A DNA stretch of 64,000 nt from the NCBI GenBank assembly GCA_945957175.1, contig CAMFJL010000008.1, positions 34,635 to 98,634 on the forward strand. The letters are read 5' to 3'. This DNA is from an uncultured Legionellales bacterium (lineage in GTDB: Bacteria > Pseudomonadota > Gammaproteobacteria > UBA1113). The position numbers were made by a program, and so were the translations under genes. Positions 9,576 to 19,441 of this stretch are shown here, one piece after another. The stretch's first letter is position 1. Every line of letters starts with the position of its first letter. The notes under the pieces were generated by a model. The model did not search any database. It was not told the origin of the DNA and saw only the letters and a program-made list of their open reading frames with translations.

Positions 9576-9904
9576 GATTGATACCCATGCATTATAGTTA
9601 TTATGATAAAATTAATTAAATTTTTATTTACTTTATAGCTTACTTCCATAAGTGTGAACATTATTAGCATCTCTGCTTTCCATAGTACCCTGAGATCCAC
9701 ATAGCGTAACAAAGAAAGCTTAAGACAACATTAAGACGTGCTTCATTTTGCAACATTGTCTCTGTGGAGACAAAAAGCATCCACGATAAGAGGGAAAGCG
9801 GACATCATGTTAATTAAGTACTCCGTTGAAATATGTTAGGCATACCCACGCGTCATCTGATACAATGTGCGCTTGTTAAATGATTAAGTAAAGGTAACTC
9901 AGAT
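9576..9904. other. Intergenic region between orphan gene and CDF transporter
   Basis: A 329-base AT-rich gap between two genes that start on opposite strands, so it should hold both promoters. I see a small perfect hairpin at 9756-9773 (TTGTCTC, loop TGTG, GAGACAA) without a T tail in either direction, and a short direct repeat TTAAGAC nearby. No tRNA, repeat-family copy or extra coding sequence was recognised. Confidence 0.4.
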
Positions 9905-10909
9905 ATGGGCGCACACCATCACCACGGTTCACATGACCACGAACACAAGCATGACGATAAAGGCCACAATCATAGTCACAGCCATGGGCACGGTCACCAC
10001 CATGATGGTCATGGCCATCATCACCATGTTGATATCAGTGGCCAAGGCTTTAACAAAGCATTCGCTATTGCCACCATGGCCAATCTAGTATTTACGCTGA
10101 TTGAGGCAGGTTATGCCATCGCTGCACACTCGACCAGCTTGTTGGCTGACGCCGGACACAATCTAGGCGATGTCATGGGATTATTATTCGCATGGATTGC
10201 CAGTTATTTACTGACTAAACCTTCATCTGATCGCTACAGTTATGGCTTTAAACGTACTTCTATTTTGGCAGCACTTGTTAATGCACTCATGCTGGTGGCT
10301 ACTTGTTCTATTATCGTCTACGAAGCCATTGTGCATATCGTTCACCCAGAACACGTCAATACAATGACTGTCATGATTGTGGCTGTCATTGGTATTCTCG
10401 TCAATGGCGGTACCGCCATGCTATTTATGAAAGGACAAGATGATTTAAATATCCGCGGTGCTTTTTTACACCTAGCCGGTGATGCGCTCGTGTCTTTTGG
10501 CGTTGTCGTTGCTGCGATTGTTATTCATTATAGCGGTTGGTATATTGTTGATCCAATCGCGGGTCTTGTCATCGTTGCTATCATTTTGATAAGCACCTGG
10601 CGTCTGCTGCGTCATTCGCTTGATATGATCTTAGATGCCGTACCTTATCATGTTGATCGCAATGCCGTGCTTGATTACTTAAAAATTCAACCCGGCGTTA
10701 ACATGGTGCACGATCTGCATATTTGGAGCTTAAGCACCAATGAGACAGCCATGACTGCGCATCTTATCATGCCAGGTGGCACTCCCTCCGATAACGAATA
10801 TGCTCGAATAAGTACTGATTTACGCAAACAATTTCGCATCAACCATGTGACCTTACAGGTAGAATTGGGCGATACAGAGGTTGACTGCGCTCATGAGCAA
10901 GAATGCTAG
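9905..10909 (+). CDS. CDF family cation efflux transporter with His-rich N-terminus (Zn-type)
   Basis: Proton-coupled divalent metal exporter of the inner membrane, CzcD/ZitB-like. The 334-residue protein opens with an exceptionally His-rich segment (about 22 His in the first 43 residues), a likely metal buffer. Six transmembrane helices follow, with transport-site motifs HSTSLLADAGHNLGD in helix II and HLAGDALVSFG in helix V; the His/Asp pairing points to zinc. A cytoplasmic C-terminal domain (VHDLHIWSLS, VTLQVEL) closes the protein. AAAGGT upstream fits a ribosome binding site. Confidence 0.93.
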   Translation: MGAHHHHGSHDHEHKHDDKGHNHSHSHGHGHHHDGHGHHHHVDISGQGFNKAFAIATMANLVFTLIEAGYAIAAHSTSLLADAGHNLGDVMGLLFAWIASYLLTKPSSDRYSYGFKRTSILAALVNALMLVATCSIIVYEAIVHIVHPEHVNTMTVMIVAVIGILVNGGTAMLFMKGQDDLNIRGAFLHLAGDALVSFGVVVAAIVIHYSGWYIVDPIAGLVIVAIILISTWRLLRHSLDMILDAVPYHVDRNAVLDYLKIQPGVNMVHDLHIWSLSTNETAMTAHLIMPGGTPSDNEYARISTDLRKQFRINHVTLQVELGDTEVDCAHEQEC

Positions 10910-10914
10910 CACCT

Positions 10915-11010
10915 GTACCTGTCGTCTTTGACTTCAGGCTATCCTGATCCTTTTGCCAACTTGCAATGCGGTGTCTAAGGGCTAGCTAGAAATTGAAAGG
11001 CGACAGGTAC
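10915..11010. repeat. Short element bounded by 17-bp inverted repeats
   Basis: GTACCTGTCGTCTTTGA at 10915-10931 faces TGAAAGGCGACAGGTAC at 10994-11010, a 17-base inverted pair with two mismatches around a 62-base middle. The ends resemble the terminal repeats at 51924-51974 (TACCYGTCGYCTTT core), so I group it with the dispersed family as a short form. It fills the gap between the CDF gene and the converging orphan gene. Confidence 0.65.
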
Positions 11011-11044
11011 ATCTCCTTTGCCTTTCAGTCATTGTGCTATGCAA

Positions 11045-12466
11045 TTACCCTAGTTTGGGCAAGGTTAATTCGATCATTGAGAGCGCTTGCTTACCACTGC
11101 GAGAAGAAAAGAGTGCACCAAAAGCACACGATGGTCGTCCCTCTGTCGCAGCTGAGGAAAGAACGTCGACTTTCACTGCTACTTCATCTGTATGTGTATT
11201 GGCATCGTTGTTAAGTGGTGTATTTTTAAGGCTAAAAAGCGCATCATCAGGACCAACAGCCTCGTCATCAAGACCAAATCTAAGTGATGCATTTTCAGGG
11301 CTAAGCGGTATATCCTCAAGACTAAAAGGCTCATTATCAAGCCCCGAAGACATAGAGTCAAAACCCAATCCCCGATCTTCAATAGCTTCGAAGCTAAAAG
11401 GCATATCATCAAAACCGGACGGCGCCACATCACAGACTTGTGTTTTGACGCTCTGATTCTCTTTATAACCCATATGAGAAAAATCTAATACTCTTACTGT
11501 CTTGCTTTTCTCGACAGCGCCCTCACTAGAATAAACATCTTGATTTGTCACTAAAGCAGGCATACTTTCTTTATCACAATGCGTATCTATCCATGATTGA
11601 TCTGCCAATACATGTGGACAGAACTTCTTACAAAGCGCTTCATAACAGTTTTTTTCAAAGTCCAAAACTGGCGTGCTGGTAAGTCTTAGCTTAAAAGTAA
11701 TATGATAGTAGGGAATATCATTTAAAGGTAGTGCATCTTGATCAAGCTCACCCGGACTGACTTGACTGACAAAAAGAGTCAATGACTTACCTAACCCATC
11801 TTGATTCACAATTAGCTTAGACCAAATATAAGGACTAATACTTTGCTTTTGGGTAAATGCTTGCAATGCACGCTCAAATGAGATCATGCTTGAATTAGCA
11901 TGTTTTGTACCAACAAATAAATTATCGTCTGCATCTGGATCTCTATCTGCAGCAATCATTAACTGTCTTGAAACGATATGTAAAATCTCTAACTGGATAT
12001 CGGATGAAACATATGACTTTATCTGTTCTTTTGCCTGGCTCCAAAAATCCGAGAGCTTACGATGTTTGGTTTGACCATACTTGGAAGCCAGAACCTGGAC
12101 TGGTTGCCCTATCCTTGTCATGCATATTTCACTTGGCACTCGAATGACTGATGTGTTTCCAGGTGTTATCGGTGTTTGGTGTTTTTTTGTCGATGCTGGC
12201 TTTTGGGGAGAATAACTTGTCGTTTTAAACTCTGTATAATGTGTTTTTAACACATCGCTTGAGACATCTGACTGAAGTATGCCTTCTTGTCTATCTGTTT
12301 CAGACATTGAAGAAGAACTTGTGGGCACCTCACCAAAGGGCTTTTCCTCAATCCTACCCTTTTTATTATGTGACCGCCGTCTAAAAATGTTGATTGGCGT
12401 ATATTCAGAATCCCCAGACCCCTTTGACGCACGGCGTTGTGTTCGCCCAACGCTTTTTTTTGCCAT
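11045..12466 (-). CDS. Orphan hypothetical protein with basic N-terminus and Asp/Ser/Pro-rich repeat tail
   Basis: I do not recognise this 473-residue protein. Residues 1-40 are strongly basic (RTQRRASK, FRRRSHNKK). Residues about 130-310 look like a folded alpha/beta region containing several Cys and Trp residues. From about 345 to 425 there are imperfect repeats of a GLDxxPFSLEDIPL type (GFDDMPFSFEAI, GLDNEPFSLEDIPL, GLDDEAVGPDDALFSLKNTPL). No signal peptide or membrane helix is evident. A basic head and low-complexity acidic tail are common in host-directed proteins, but function is unknown. The start has only a weak ribosome binding site. Confidence 0.72.
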   Translation of the reverse strand: MAKKSVGRTQRRASKGSGDSEYTPINIFRRRSHNKKGRIEEKPFGEVPTSSSSMSETDRQEGILQSDVSSDVLKTHYTEFKTTSYSPQKPASTKKHQTPITPGNTSVIRVPSEICMTRIGQPVQVLASKYGQTKHRKLSDFWSQAKEQIKSYVSSDIQLEILHIVSRQLMIAADRDPDADDNLFVGTKHANSSMISFERALQAFTQKQSISPYIWSKLIVNQDGLGKSLTLFVSQVSPGELDQDALPLNDIPYYHITFKLRLTSTPVLDFEKNCYEALCKKFCPHVLADQSWIDTHCDKESMPALVTNQDVYSSEGAVEKSKTVRVLDFSHMGYKENQSVKTQVCDVAPSGFDDMPFSFEAIEDRGLGFDSMSSGLDNEPFSLEDIPLSPENASLRFGLDDEAVGPDDALFSLKNTPLNNDANTHTDEVAVKVDVLSSAATEGRPSCAFGALFSSRSGKQALSMIELTLPKLG

Positions 12467-12814
12467 ATGCTTTATTCTAGTAGACGCAAACTACCTCATA
12501 CATGGTAAGCAAAGCAATATTCAGATAGGGTTTTCAGACGCAGGAACGCCTTTGTTAAATAACCGCGGTTAGATCTTATTGTTATACTTATTCATGAGAG
12601 CGAGATACTATGCGTTTTAATTGTTGCGCCTGCATTAACCGTACCGTGGCTAGCAAGTGCTGTTCTTATAATAATTAGAAATCCTATTGTTATTATAACC
12701 ATACTGTAAGTAACTATCGTTCATATTATATTTATGGCTCTGTCACTCACCAGGCAATCATACATGACTTTCTTATTCACCACAATAATATTTATGAATT
12801 TATATCTTTTATTC
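12467..12814. other. Intergenic region upstream of the 473-residue orphan
   Basis: 348 bases, very AT-rich in its right half, between the start of the orphan gene and the end of radA (both minus strand). It should contain the orphan's promoter. I found no repeat-family copy, tRNA or credible small ORF, and no clear terminator for radA. Confidence 0.4.
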
Positions 12815-14182
12815 TTATGCTAATAAGGCCAAAGCTTCACTAAGCTGATTGACTGCATGAATTTCCATACCTGGGATCGGCTTTTTAGGTGCATTTGCAG
12901 CGGGCACAATAGCGTGCGTAAACCCGTGTTTAGCAGCTTCTCGCAGTCTTTCCTGACCATTTTGCACGGGGCGGATTTCGCCTGCTAATCCAACTTCACC
13001 AAAAATGACTTGATGCATAGGCAATGCGCGATTACGCTGACTTGATAAAATAGCGGCAAGTAAGGCTAAATCGACAGCCGTTTCTGTGAGACGTACGCCG
13101 CCCACCACATTGACAAATACATCCTGGTTGTAACTCGCGATGCGGCCATGACGATGCAATACAGCAAGTAATATTGCCAAGCGGTTTTGTTCGAGACCCA
13201 CACTGACACGTCTAGGATTCGCAAGCGAGGTATCGTCAACCAAGGCCTGAACTTCAACAAGTAATGGCCGCGAACCTTCCCAAGTGACCATCACACAACT
13301 ACCTGGCAACGGTTGACCCGCACGCGAGAGAAAAATAGCCGACGGATTCGTGACGGGACGCAAGCCCCGTTCCGTCATTGCAAATACACCTAATTCATTG
13401 ACTGCACCAAAACGATTCTTAATCGCGCGAACCATGCGAAAACGGTTATCGGATTCACCCTCAAAATAAAGTACAGCATCCACCATGTGCTCAAGCACAC
13501 GTGGACCTGCCAAGGCACCCTCTTTGGTCACATGTCCAACTAAAAATAATGCCGTGCCCGTTTGTTTTGCAAAACGCACCAGCTGCGCAGCACTTTCACG
13601 CACCTGGCCAATACCACCCGGCGCAGACGATAAGGCTTCGGTATACATTGTTTGAATAGAATCAATAACCATTACCGAGGGTTGCTGTTGTTTAGCAATA
13701 GCAATGATGCGCTCAACCGATGTCTCGGTCAGTAATTGTAATGGCGCAATAGGTAATTCAAGACGCTTAGCGCGAAGACTCACCTGCTGTAGTGATTCTT
13801 CGCCAGTAATATAAAGCACAGGCATATTCTGCGCTAATGTTGCAACTGTTTGTAATAAAAGCGTTGATTTGCCAATACCTGGATCACCGCCTAATAATAC
13901 CACCGAGCCTGGCACAATACCGCCGCCTAAGACTCTATCAAGTTCATCTAAATCGGTAGGAATTCTTGAAACTTCAATGTGCGGAACATCTGCTAATAAT
14001 GTGACTTGAGCATCGCTGTTGCCTGCATAACCGCCGTAGCGTTGACTCATGGCTGATGTCGTTGGCACTTGCTCTTCAACTAGGGTATTCCAAGCCTGAC
14101 AATGTGGACACATGCCAACCCATTTGCTAGTCATGCCACCGCAAGCTTGACAAAGATAGCTAGTTTTAATTTTGACGGCCAA
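12815..14182 (-). CDS. radA: DNA repair protein RadA
   Basis: RecA-like ATPase that promotes branch migration in recombination. A zinc finger (CQACGG and CPHC, residues about 9-29), Walker A (GGDPGIGKST), the RadA-specific KNRFG motif and a C-terminal Lon-protease-like domain are all present. I place the start at a TTG at 14182 (MAVKIKTSYLCQACG, 455 residues). GGAG lies 8 bases before it and the protein then begins like other RadA. The frame runs to 14212, but those codons lie in a repeat-family copy. Confidence 0.95.
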   Translation of the reverse strand: MAVKIKTSYLCQACGGMTSKWVGMCPHCQAWNTLVEEQVPTTSAMSQRYGGYAGNSDAQVTLLADVPHIEVSRIPTDLDELDRVLGGGIVPGSVVLLGGDPGIGKSTLLLQTVATLAQNMPVLYITGEESLQQVSLRAKRLELPIAPLQLLTETSVERIIAIAKQQQPSVMVIDSIQTMYTEALSSAPGGIGQVRESAAQLVRFAKQTGTALFLVGHVTKEGALAGPRVLEHMVDAVLYFEGESDNRFRMVRAIKNRFGAVNELGVFAMTERGLRPVTNPSAIFLSRAGQPLPGSCVMVTWEGSRPLLVEVQALVDDTSLANPRRVSVGLEQNRLAILLAVLHRHGRIASYNQDVFVNVVGGVRLTETAVDLALLAAILSSQRNRALPMHQVIFGEVGLAGEIRPVQNGQERLREAAKHGFTHAIVPAANAPKKPIPGMEIHAVNQLSEALALLA

Positions 14183-14199
14183 GGGTATCACTCCAATAT

Positions 14200-14332
14200 C
14201 ATTTGTCATCACTGTGCGATGGCTTTATTACCCTTCATCTGGCTTTCGGTCACCCTCCCCCAAGAGAGGAAGGGTATCGCTTACACTTGGGCAAAACCAA
14301 AAACTAGCAGGTTAAAAGACGACGAGTATTGA
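14200..14332. repeat. Dispersed REP/MITE-like repeat, copy upstream of radA
   Basis: Contains GTCATCACTGTGCGATGG, then ACCCTTCATCTGGCTTTCGGTCACC, a hairpin arm AGAGGAAGGGTAT, the internal CAAAACCAAAAACTAGCAGG shared with the copy at 50480, and the end TTAAAAGACGACGAGTATT, which matches the family's terminal repeat. It lies in the gap between radA and the lipoprotein gene, both minus strand, and reaches into the alternative upstream start codons of radA. Confidence 0.7.
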
Positions 14333-14342
14333 TGGAGAACCT

Positions 14343-14816
14343 CTAGTTACTTACAATGCGCCACTGTCCACTGCTATCACGGCATGCGGTACCATTAACA
14401 GCTTGATTTTGTCCGCCGATGGTTGCATTCGTGCTAAAGTCACGGCATGGCTGACCATTAGCACCCGTAAAGGTTCTTGTTGGCGTTACCGCATACGTAT
14501 TGTTATTATCTGGGTTAGTCCAAGTTGATGTCTGATTGCTACGGTTGCTTTCTAAGGCTTGGTTTGCTTTCATTTGATCAACAGTATCCATGGATTTACC
14601 AATAGAACCACCAATCAAAGCGCCGCCCAAAGTACCTGCAATAATTGCAGCGGTTCGACCATTGCCTTGGCCTACTTGACTACCCAAAACGCCACCCAGA
14701 GCGCCGCCAGTGACTGCACCCACACCTTGCTTGTTGATACCGCCTTCGCAGCCCACTAATACGACACTCAGGCCTACCAAAGCAACAGACTGCCAAAATC
14801 GACGCGTTACGTTCAT
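14343..14816 (-). CDS. Glycine-zipper surface lipoprotein (17 kDa antigen-like)
   Basis: Outer-membrane lipoprotein of the 17 kDa surface antigen / SlyB-like group. The start at 14816 (MNVTRRFWQSVALVG) has AGAGGT just upstream and gives a signal peptide with lipobox LVGC. A Gly-rich double membrane-spanning zipper follows (GAVTGGALGGVLGSQVGQG, GTLGGALIGGSIGKSMD, residues about 32-75). The C-terminal domain has the family pattern PCRDFSTNATIGG and GTACRDSSGQWRIV with its two Cys. The 157-residue length is normal. Upstream frame codons to 14936 are not part of the protein. Confidence 0.9.
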   Translation of the reverse strand: MNVTRRFWQSVALVGLSVVLVGCEGGINKQGVGAVTGGALGGVLGSQVGQGNGRTAAIIAGTLGGALIGGSIGKSMDTVDQMKANQALESNRSNQTSTWTNPDNNNTYAVTPTRTFTGANGQPCRDFSTNATIGGQNQAVNGTACRDSSGQWRIVSN

Positions 14817-14945
14817 ATGGACCTCTTTAACCTCATTGAAAAGTTTGTGTAAAACCACACTATCTATAAGCCACTCAAACTTGCATGTTGAAGGGGCTTG
14901 GATGTAAATCCTAACGGGCAAAGCCTCATTTGTCAATGAGATATG

Positions 14946-16238
14946 TTATCCGTGCTTCATTACTGTTAACTGATGCGTATAGAGTGCCATCAATATATTG
15001 AGCAATGATGTAGCTAATAGCACTTGTAGTACGTTATAGCCCAAGCTAAGCGCGAGCGTTGTTAATAATGCGGCAATCACCATAAACAATGCATTCATAA
15101 TATTATTGCTGGCAATCACCCGTGCTCGATGCGCAACCTCGCTTCGATGTTGCAAAATAGCGTACAAAGGTACTGTATAGATCCCACCCGCTAAGGCAAT
15201 AAAAAATAAATCGATAGTGACACGCACGCCATGAACCGTTGATAACAAATTAGCAACACCTAATAAAGGCGTGCTTTGATTTTGTATTAGGTTATGGCTT
15301 GCAAAAAACAAATCGACGGTAAACAGCATCATACCTATAGCACCTAAGGGAACGTAAGTTGCATGCACATTACCCTTGAGAAGACGATTACATAATAACG
15401 ACCCTAACGCAATGCCGACGGAAAAAATACTAATAAAAAATGTAAAAACATGCTCATTTGCATGTAAAATAACCTTTGAAAATATAGGCATTTGCGTTAT
15501 AAAAACAGAGCCAAAAAGCCAAAACCACGATATGGCTATTATTACTATAAAAATTTCTTTATGTGCTTTGGCATACGCCATAATATTGACTGTTTCTTTT
15601 AAAAAATTGACTCTGACTTTTAAATTTGGATTGTCTGTTTTTGCTTGAGGAATATACCAACTACTGATCCAACCGATAACAGCCGCCATCATCAATACAC
15701 TACAAATAATAAATTCACCTAATTTATAGATAATAAGAATACCACCCATAATCGTACCTAATAAAATAGCAAGAAATGTGCCTGCTTCTATGAGGCCATT
15801 GCCAGCAATAAGTTCTTTTGTTTTTAAGTGATCAGGCAAAATAGCATATTTAAGTGGACCAAAAAAACTCGAATGTGTTCCTAGCAAAAATAATGTTACC
15901 ATCAGTAGCGTAATTTGCTCTTTATAAAAGCCAATGGTTGCTAATGCCATGATACCTATTTCAACAAGCTTAATAGTCGATATCAATCTGGATTTTTCAT
16001 ATTTATCAGCAACTTGGCCCGCTGTCGCAGAAAACAGGAAAAAAGGTAAAACAAATAATGCGGCTATCATATTAATTAATAAGGCTGAATTAATGGTAGT
16101 GTCATTTAAAGCTTCATAGGTGATTAAAATAATCAGTGCATTTTTAAAGACATTATCATTAAATGCACTAAGAAACTGTGTAATAAACAACGGCAAAAAT
16201 CGCTGTGTTTTTAAAAGATTAAATTGTTTAATGGCCAT
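14946..16238 (-). CDS. MFS transporter, LplT-like (lysophospholipid transporter family)
   Basis: 430-residue inner-membrane carrier with about 12 transmembrane helices. The N-terminus FLPLFITQFLSAFNDNVFKNAL and the LGTHSSFFGPLKYAILPDHL and GNGLIEAGTFLAILLGT blocks are typical of the LplT group. That group flips lysophospholipids across the inner membrane for re-acylation by the acyltransferase Aas. In some bacteria the two are fused; here only the carrier domain is present and no acyltransferase is adjacent. The substrate is inferred from the family only. Confidence 0.82.
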   Translation of the reverse strand: MAIKQFNLLKTQRFLPLFITQFLSAFNDNVFKNALIILITYEALNDTTINSALLINMIAALFVLPFFLFSATAGQVADKYEKSRLISTIKLVEIGIMALATIGFYKEQITLLMVTLFLLGTHSSFFGPLKYAILPDHLKTKELIAGNGLIEAGTFLAILLGTIMGGILIIYKLGEFIICSVLMMAAVIGWISSWYIPQAKTDNPNLKVRVNFLKETVNIMAYAKAHKEIFIVIIAISWFWLFGSVFITQMPIFSKVILHANEHVFTFFISIFSVGIALGSLLCNRLLKGNVHATYVPLGAIGMMLFTVDLFFASHNLIQNQSTPLLGVANLLSTVHGVRVTIDLFFIALAGGIYTVPLYAILQHRSEVAHRARVIASNNIMNALFMVIAALLTTLALSLGYNVLQVLLATSLLNILMALYTHQLTVMKHG

Positions 16239-16330
16239 CTATTGTTATCCATATGCCTAAAATTTACACGGAGTCTAGCATGCCTACACCACAGCGTCTA
16301 TACGCGTAATCACTGAAAATGCATTTCAAT

Positions 16331-16359
16331 TTGCAACTTATACCCCACTCTGAGACAAT
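16331..16359 (+). promoter_or_regulatory. Candidate sigma70 promoter of tkt-gap
   Basis: TTGCAA at 16331-16336 and GACAAT at 16354-16359 are separated by 17 bases, and the tkt ATG lies 35 bases further on. Each hexamer matches four of six consensus bases, so this is plausible but not strong. Confidence 0.4.
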
Positions 16360-16394
16360 ATCGACCATCTAATATGCATTCATGAGGTTTTCCT

Positions 16395-18398
16395 ATGTTA
16401 TCTCGTCGTGAGCTTGCCAATGCCATTCGTTTTTTGAGTATAGACGCAGTTGAAGCTGCAAATTCAGGGCACCCTGGCATGCCTATGGGTATGGCCGATA
16501 TTGCCGAAGTATTATGGCGAGATCATTTACACCATAATCCTGCTAATCCTACATGGCCAAATCGTGATCGATTCGTGATCTCTAATGGTCATGGCTCGAT
16601 GCTATTGTATTCGCTACTCCATTTAACGGGATATGACTTGTCGTTAGATGAGTTAAAACACTTTCGACAACTGCATTCGAAAACCCCAGGTCACCCTGAA
16701 CACGGACTAACCCCTGGCGTTGAAACAACAACTGGACCGTTAGGACAGGGGCTTGCTAATGCTGTCGGTATGGCGCTGGCCGCAACACATATGGCCTCAG
16801 AATTTAATCGTCCTGATTTTCCCGTCATTGATCACGATATTTATGTGTTTTTAGGCGACGGTTGCTTAATGGAAGGTATCTCTCACGAAGCATGCTCGCT
16901 TGCTGGTACCTGGAAATTAGGTCGTCTCATTGCTTTTTGGGATGATAATGGTATTTCTATCGATGGCAAAGTGGATGCATGGTTTACAGATAATACACCC
17001 GAACGTTTTCAAGCCTATGGTTGGCACGTGATTACCGATGTAGATGGCCATGATAGCGCTGCCATTCAACAAGCCATTCAACAAGCCAAAGTAGTCACCG
17101 ATAAACCCACACTTATTTGTTGCAAAACAACTATTGGTTTTGGCGCACCTACGGCAGCAGGCCATGCAAAATGTCATGGTGCTGCCCTTGGTAGTGCTGA
17201 AATTGCTGCCACGCGTGAAGCACTAGCTTGGAAACACGCCCCATTCACCGTCCCTGAAAATATCTATCAAGCATGGGACGCTCGCGCGCAAGGTAAGGAC
17301 TTAGAACATCGCTGGCAAACAATGATGCAAGCGTATGCTAAAGCGCATCCCGCACTTGCCGATACATTTTGGCGAAGAGAAAAGCGGCAATTACCTGCTA
17401 ATTGGAAGGAAACCATCAGTAAGCTTCATCAAACATTGGCCGCTCAAACTAAACCCATCGCCACACGCAAAGCTTCACAATTATGTATTGCTAACATTGC
17501 GCCTCATTTACCCGAGCTTATGGGCGGATCTGCTGATTTAACCGAGTCCAATTTAACGCATTGGGACAATGAAACCAGCTTTAGTGCACAAACACCGATG
17601 GGACGTTATTTACATTTTGGTGTACGTGAATTTGGCATGTGTGCTATTGCCAACGGCATGGCTGTTTATGGTGGCCTTATCCCTTATGTGGCGACTTTTT
17701 TAACGTTTGTTGATTATGCTCGCAATGCCGTGCGTATGGCAGCACTCATGCGTCAACGTGTTATTTTTGTGTTTACCCATGATTCCATTGGTTTAGGTGA
17801 AGATGGTCCAACGCATCAACCAATTGAACATGCCGCTATGTTAAGGCTAACACCGCATTTACAAGTCTGGCGTCCAGCAGATGTAGAAGAAACAGCTCAG
17901 GCTTGGCAAGCCGCCATTGAAAATCAAGATGAACCCACCGCTTTATTACTGTCACGTCAAGCTTTGCCACTGCTTAACAAATCCGCGACAGCCAAAAACG
18001 ACATTGCACGCGGTGCTTATATTCTTCGCCATTGTGACGGTGAACCCGAACTCATTTTAATAGCAACAGGCTCAGAAGTATCCATTGCGTTGGATGCGTG
18101 GGAACAATTAGCCCAGAGAGGTATGCAAGTACGTCTGGTATCAATGCCATCAACAACAACATTTGACAAGCAACCTGCAGATTATCGTGAGTATGTTTTA
18201 CCTAAGACCGTGCGCCATCGCATTGCGGTAGAAGCGGCTGCTAGCGATTTTTGGTATAAATATACTGGACTTGATGGTAAAATAATCGGATTAAATCGTT
18301 ATGGTGAATCGGCGCCTGCATCTGCAATTTATCAGGCTTTAGGCATAAGCACAGAAGCTATTGTCAATGAAGTCAGCTGTTTAATGACGCCCGCTTAA
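16395..18398 (+). CDS. tkt: Transketolase
   Basis: Thiamine-diphosphate enzyme of the pentose phosphate pathway. The 667-residue product has the family blocks in order: [38 protein letters not shown], the ThDP-binding [13 protein letters not shown] followed by the helix with DDNGISIDG, the C-terminal-half [15 protein letters not shown] motif ([14 protein letters not shown]), and [21 protein letters not shown] 8 bases upstream is the ribosome binding site. gap follows after 28 bases, so the two probably form an operon. Confidence 0.98.
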   Translation: MLSRRELANAIRFLSIDAVEAANSGHPGMPMGMADIAEVLWRDHLHHNPANPTWPNRDRFVISNGHGSMLLYSLLHLTGYDLSLDELKHFRQLHSKTPGHPEHGLTPGVETTTGPLGQGLANAVGMALAATHMASEFNRPDFPVIDHDIYVFLGDGCLMEGISHEACSLAGTWKLGRLIAFWDDNGISIDGKVDAWFTDNTPERFQAYGWHVITDVDGHDSAAIQQAIQQAKVVTDKPTLICCKTTIGFGAPTAAGHAKCHGAALGSAEIAATREALAWKHAPFTVPENIYQAWDARAQGKDLEHRWQTMMQAYAKAHPALADTFWRREKRQLPANWKETISKLHQTLAAQTKPIATRKASQLCIANIAPHLPELMGGSADLTESNLTHWDNETSFSAQTPMGRYLHFGVREFGMCAIANGMAVYGGLIPYVATFLTFVDYARNAVRMAALMRQRVIFVFTHDSIGLGEDGPTHQPIEHAAMLRLTPHLQVWRPADVEETAQAWQAAIENQDEPTALLLSRQALPLLNKSATAKNDIARGAYILRHCDGEPELILIATGSEVSIALDAWEQLAQRGMQVRLVSMPSTTTFDKQPADYREYVLPKTVRHRIAVEAAASDFWYKYTGLDGKIIGLNRYGESAPASAIYQALGISTEAIVNEVSCLMTPA

Positions 18399-18426
18399 AA
18401 ATATACTTTAAAGAGGTAACTATCTT

Positions 18427-19434
18427 ATGACTATTCGTGTTGCAATTAATGGTTATGGACGTATCGGCCGCAATATTTTACGCGCGTTATACGAAGGCCC
18501 CCATAAGCATGCGATTAAAATCGTGGCCATCAACGATATGGCTAATATCAATACCAATGCACATCTTACTAAATATGACAGCACACATGGTATTTTTGCC
18601 GGCGATGTTAGCAGCACGGGTGATCAAATTATTGTGAATGGTGATTCAATTGCAGTATTTGCTGAACGTGATCCCAGTAAATTACCTTGGGCTGCGCTAG
18701 ACGTTGATATTGTTTATGAATGCACCGGCTTATTCACAGAACGTGCAAAAGCAGCATTACACTTACAAGCCGGCGCTAAAAAAGTATTAATTTCAGCGCC
18801 TGGTGGCAAAGATGTAGATGCAACCATCGTCTATGGCGTCAATGACAAGATTTTAAAAGCAAGCGACACTATCGTATCGAATGCCTCTTGCACCACCAAC
18901 TGCTTAGCACCATTAGTTAAACCGTTAGCAGACACCGTTGGTGTCGTACAAGGTTTAATGGTAACTATCCACGCTTTCACCAATGATCAAGTCTTACAAG
19001 ATAGTAATCACAGTGACTTACGTCGCGCGCGCAGCGCTACTGTTTCGATGATCCCGACCAAGACAGGTGCCGCTGCTGCAGTTGGTTTAGTCTTACCTGA
19101 ACTTGCAGGTAAGCTTGACGGTTACGCCGTACGCGTACCCACTCAAAACGTGTCCTTGGTTGATTTAACGTTTACAGCAGCCAAACCCACGGATGTTGCC
19201 GAAGTTAATCGCATTCTGCGCGAAGCCTCAGAAGGCTCACTCAAGGGTATCTTGGCTTATAACGAGCTACCTTTAGTATCCATTGATTTTAACCACAACC
19301 CTGCATCTTCGATCGTTGATGCCAGCGAAACGCGCGTTATTGGCTCTTTAGTCAAGGTAGTTTCTTGGTATGATAATGAATGGGGTTTCTCTAACCGCAT
19401 GTTAGACACAAGTTTAGCCATGATGCGCGCGTAA
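18427..19434 (+). CDS. gap: Glyceraldehyde-3-phosphate dehydrogenase
   Basis: Oxidises glyceraldehyde 3-phosphate to 1,3-bisphosphoglycerate. The 335-residue protein opens with the Rossmann motif [14 protein letters not shown]. The catalytic Cys155 lies in [13 protein letters not shown] and the catalytic His in [10 protein letters not shown]. The C-terminal [15 protein letters not shown] is also typical. AAGAGGTAAC upstream of the ATG is a good ribosome binding site. It sits directly behind tkt; pgk and pyk, which often follow, are absent, and the next gene runs in the opposite direction. Confidence 0.98.
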   Translation: MTIRVAINGYGRIGRNILRALYEGPHKHAIKIVAINDMANINTNAHLTKYDSTHGIFAGDVSSTGDQIIVNGDSIAVFAERDPSKLPWAALDVDIVYECTGLFTERAKAALHLQAGAKKVLISAPGGKDVDATIVYGVNDKILKASDTIVSNASCTTNCLAPLVKPLADTVGVVQGLMVTIHAFTNDQVLQDSNHSDLRRARSATVSMIPTKTGAAAAVGLVLPELAGKLDGYAVRVPTQNVSLVDLTFTAAKPTDVAEVNRILREASEGSLKGILAYNELPLVSIDFNHNPASSIVDASETRVIGSLVKVVSWYDNEWGFSNRMLDTSLAMMRA

Positions 19435-19441
19435 TTTTACA

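Noticed and set aside
9756..9773. Hairpin TTGTCTC-TGTG-GAGACAA as a terminator
   Set aside because: No T run follows on either strand in the direction of transcription from a neighbouring gene.
11034..11456. 140-codon plus-strand frame with repeated Ser/Pro motifs
   Set aside because: It is the antisense image of the repeat tail of the 473-residue orphan, has no start signal and would end inside that gene.
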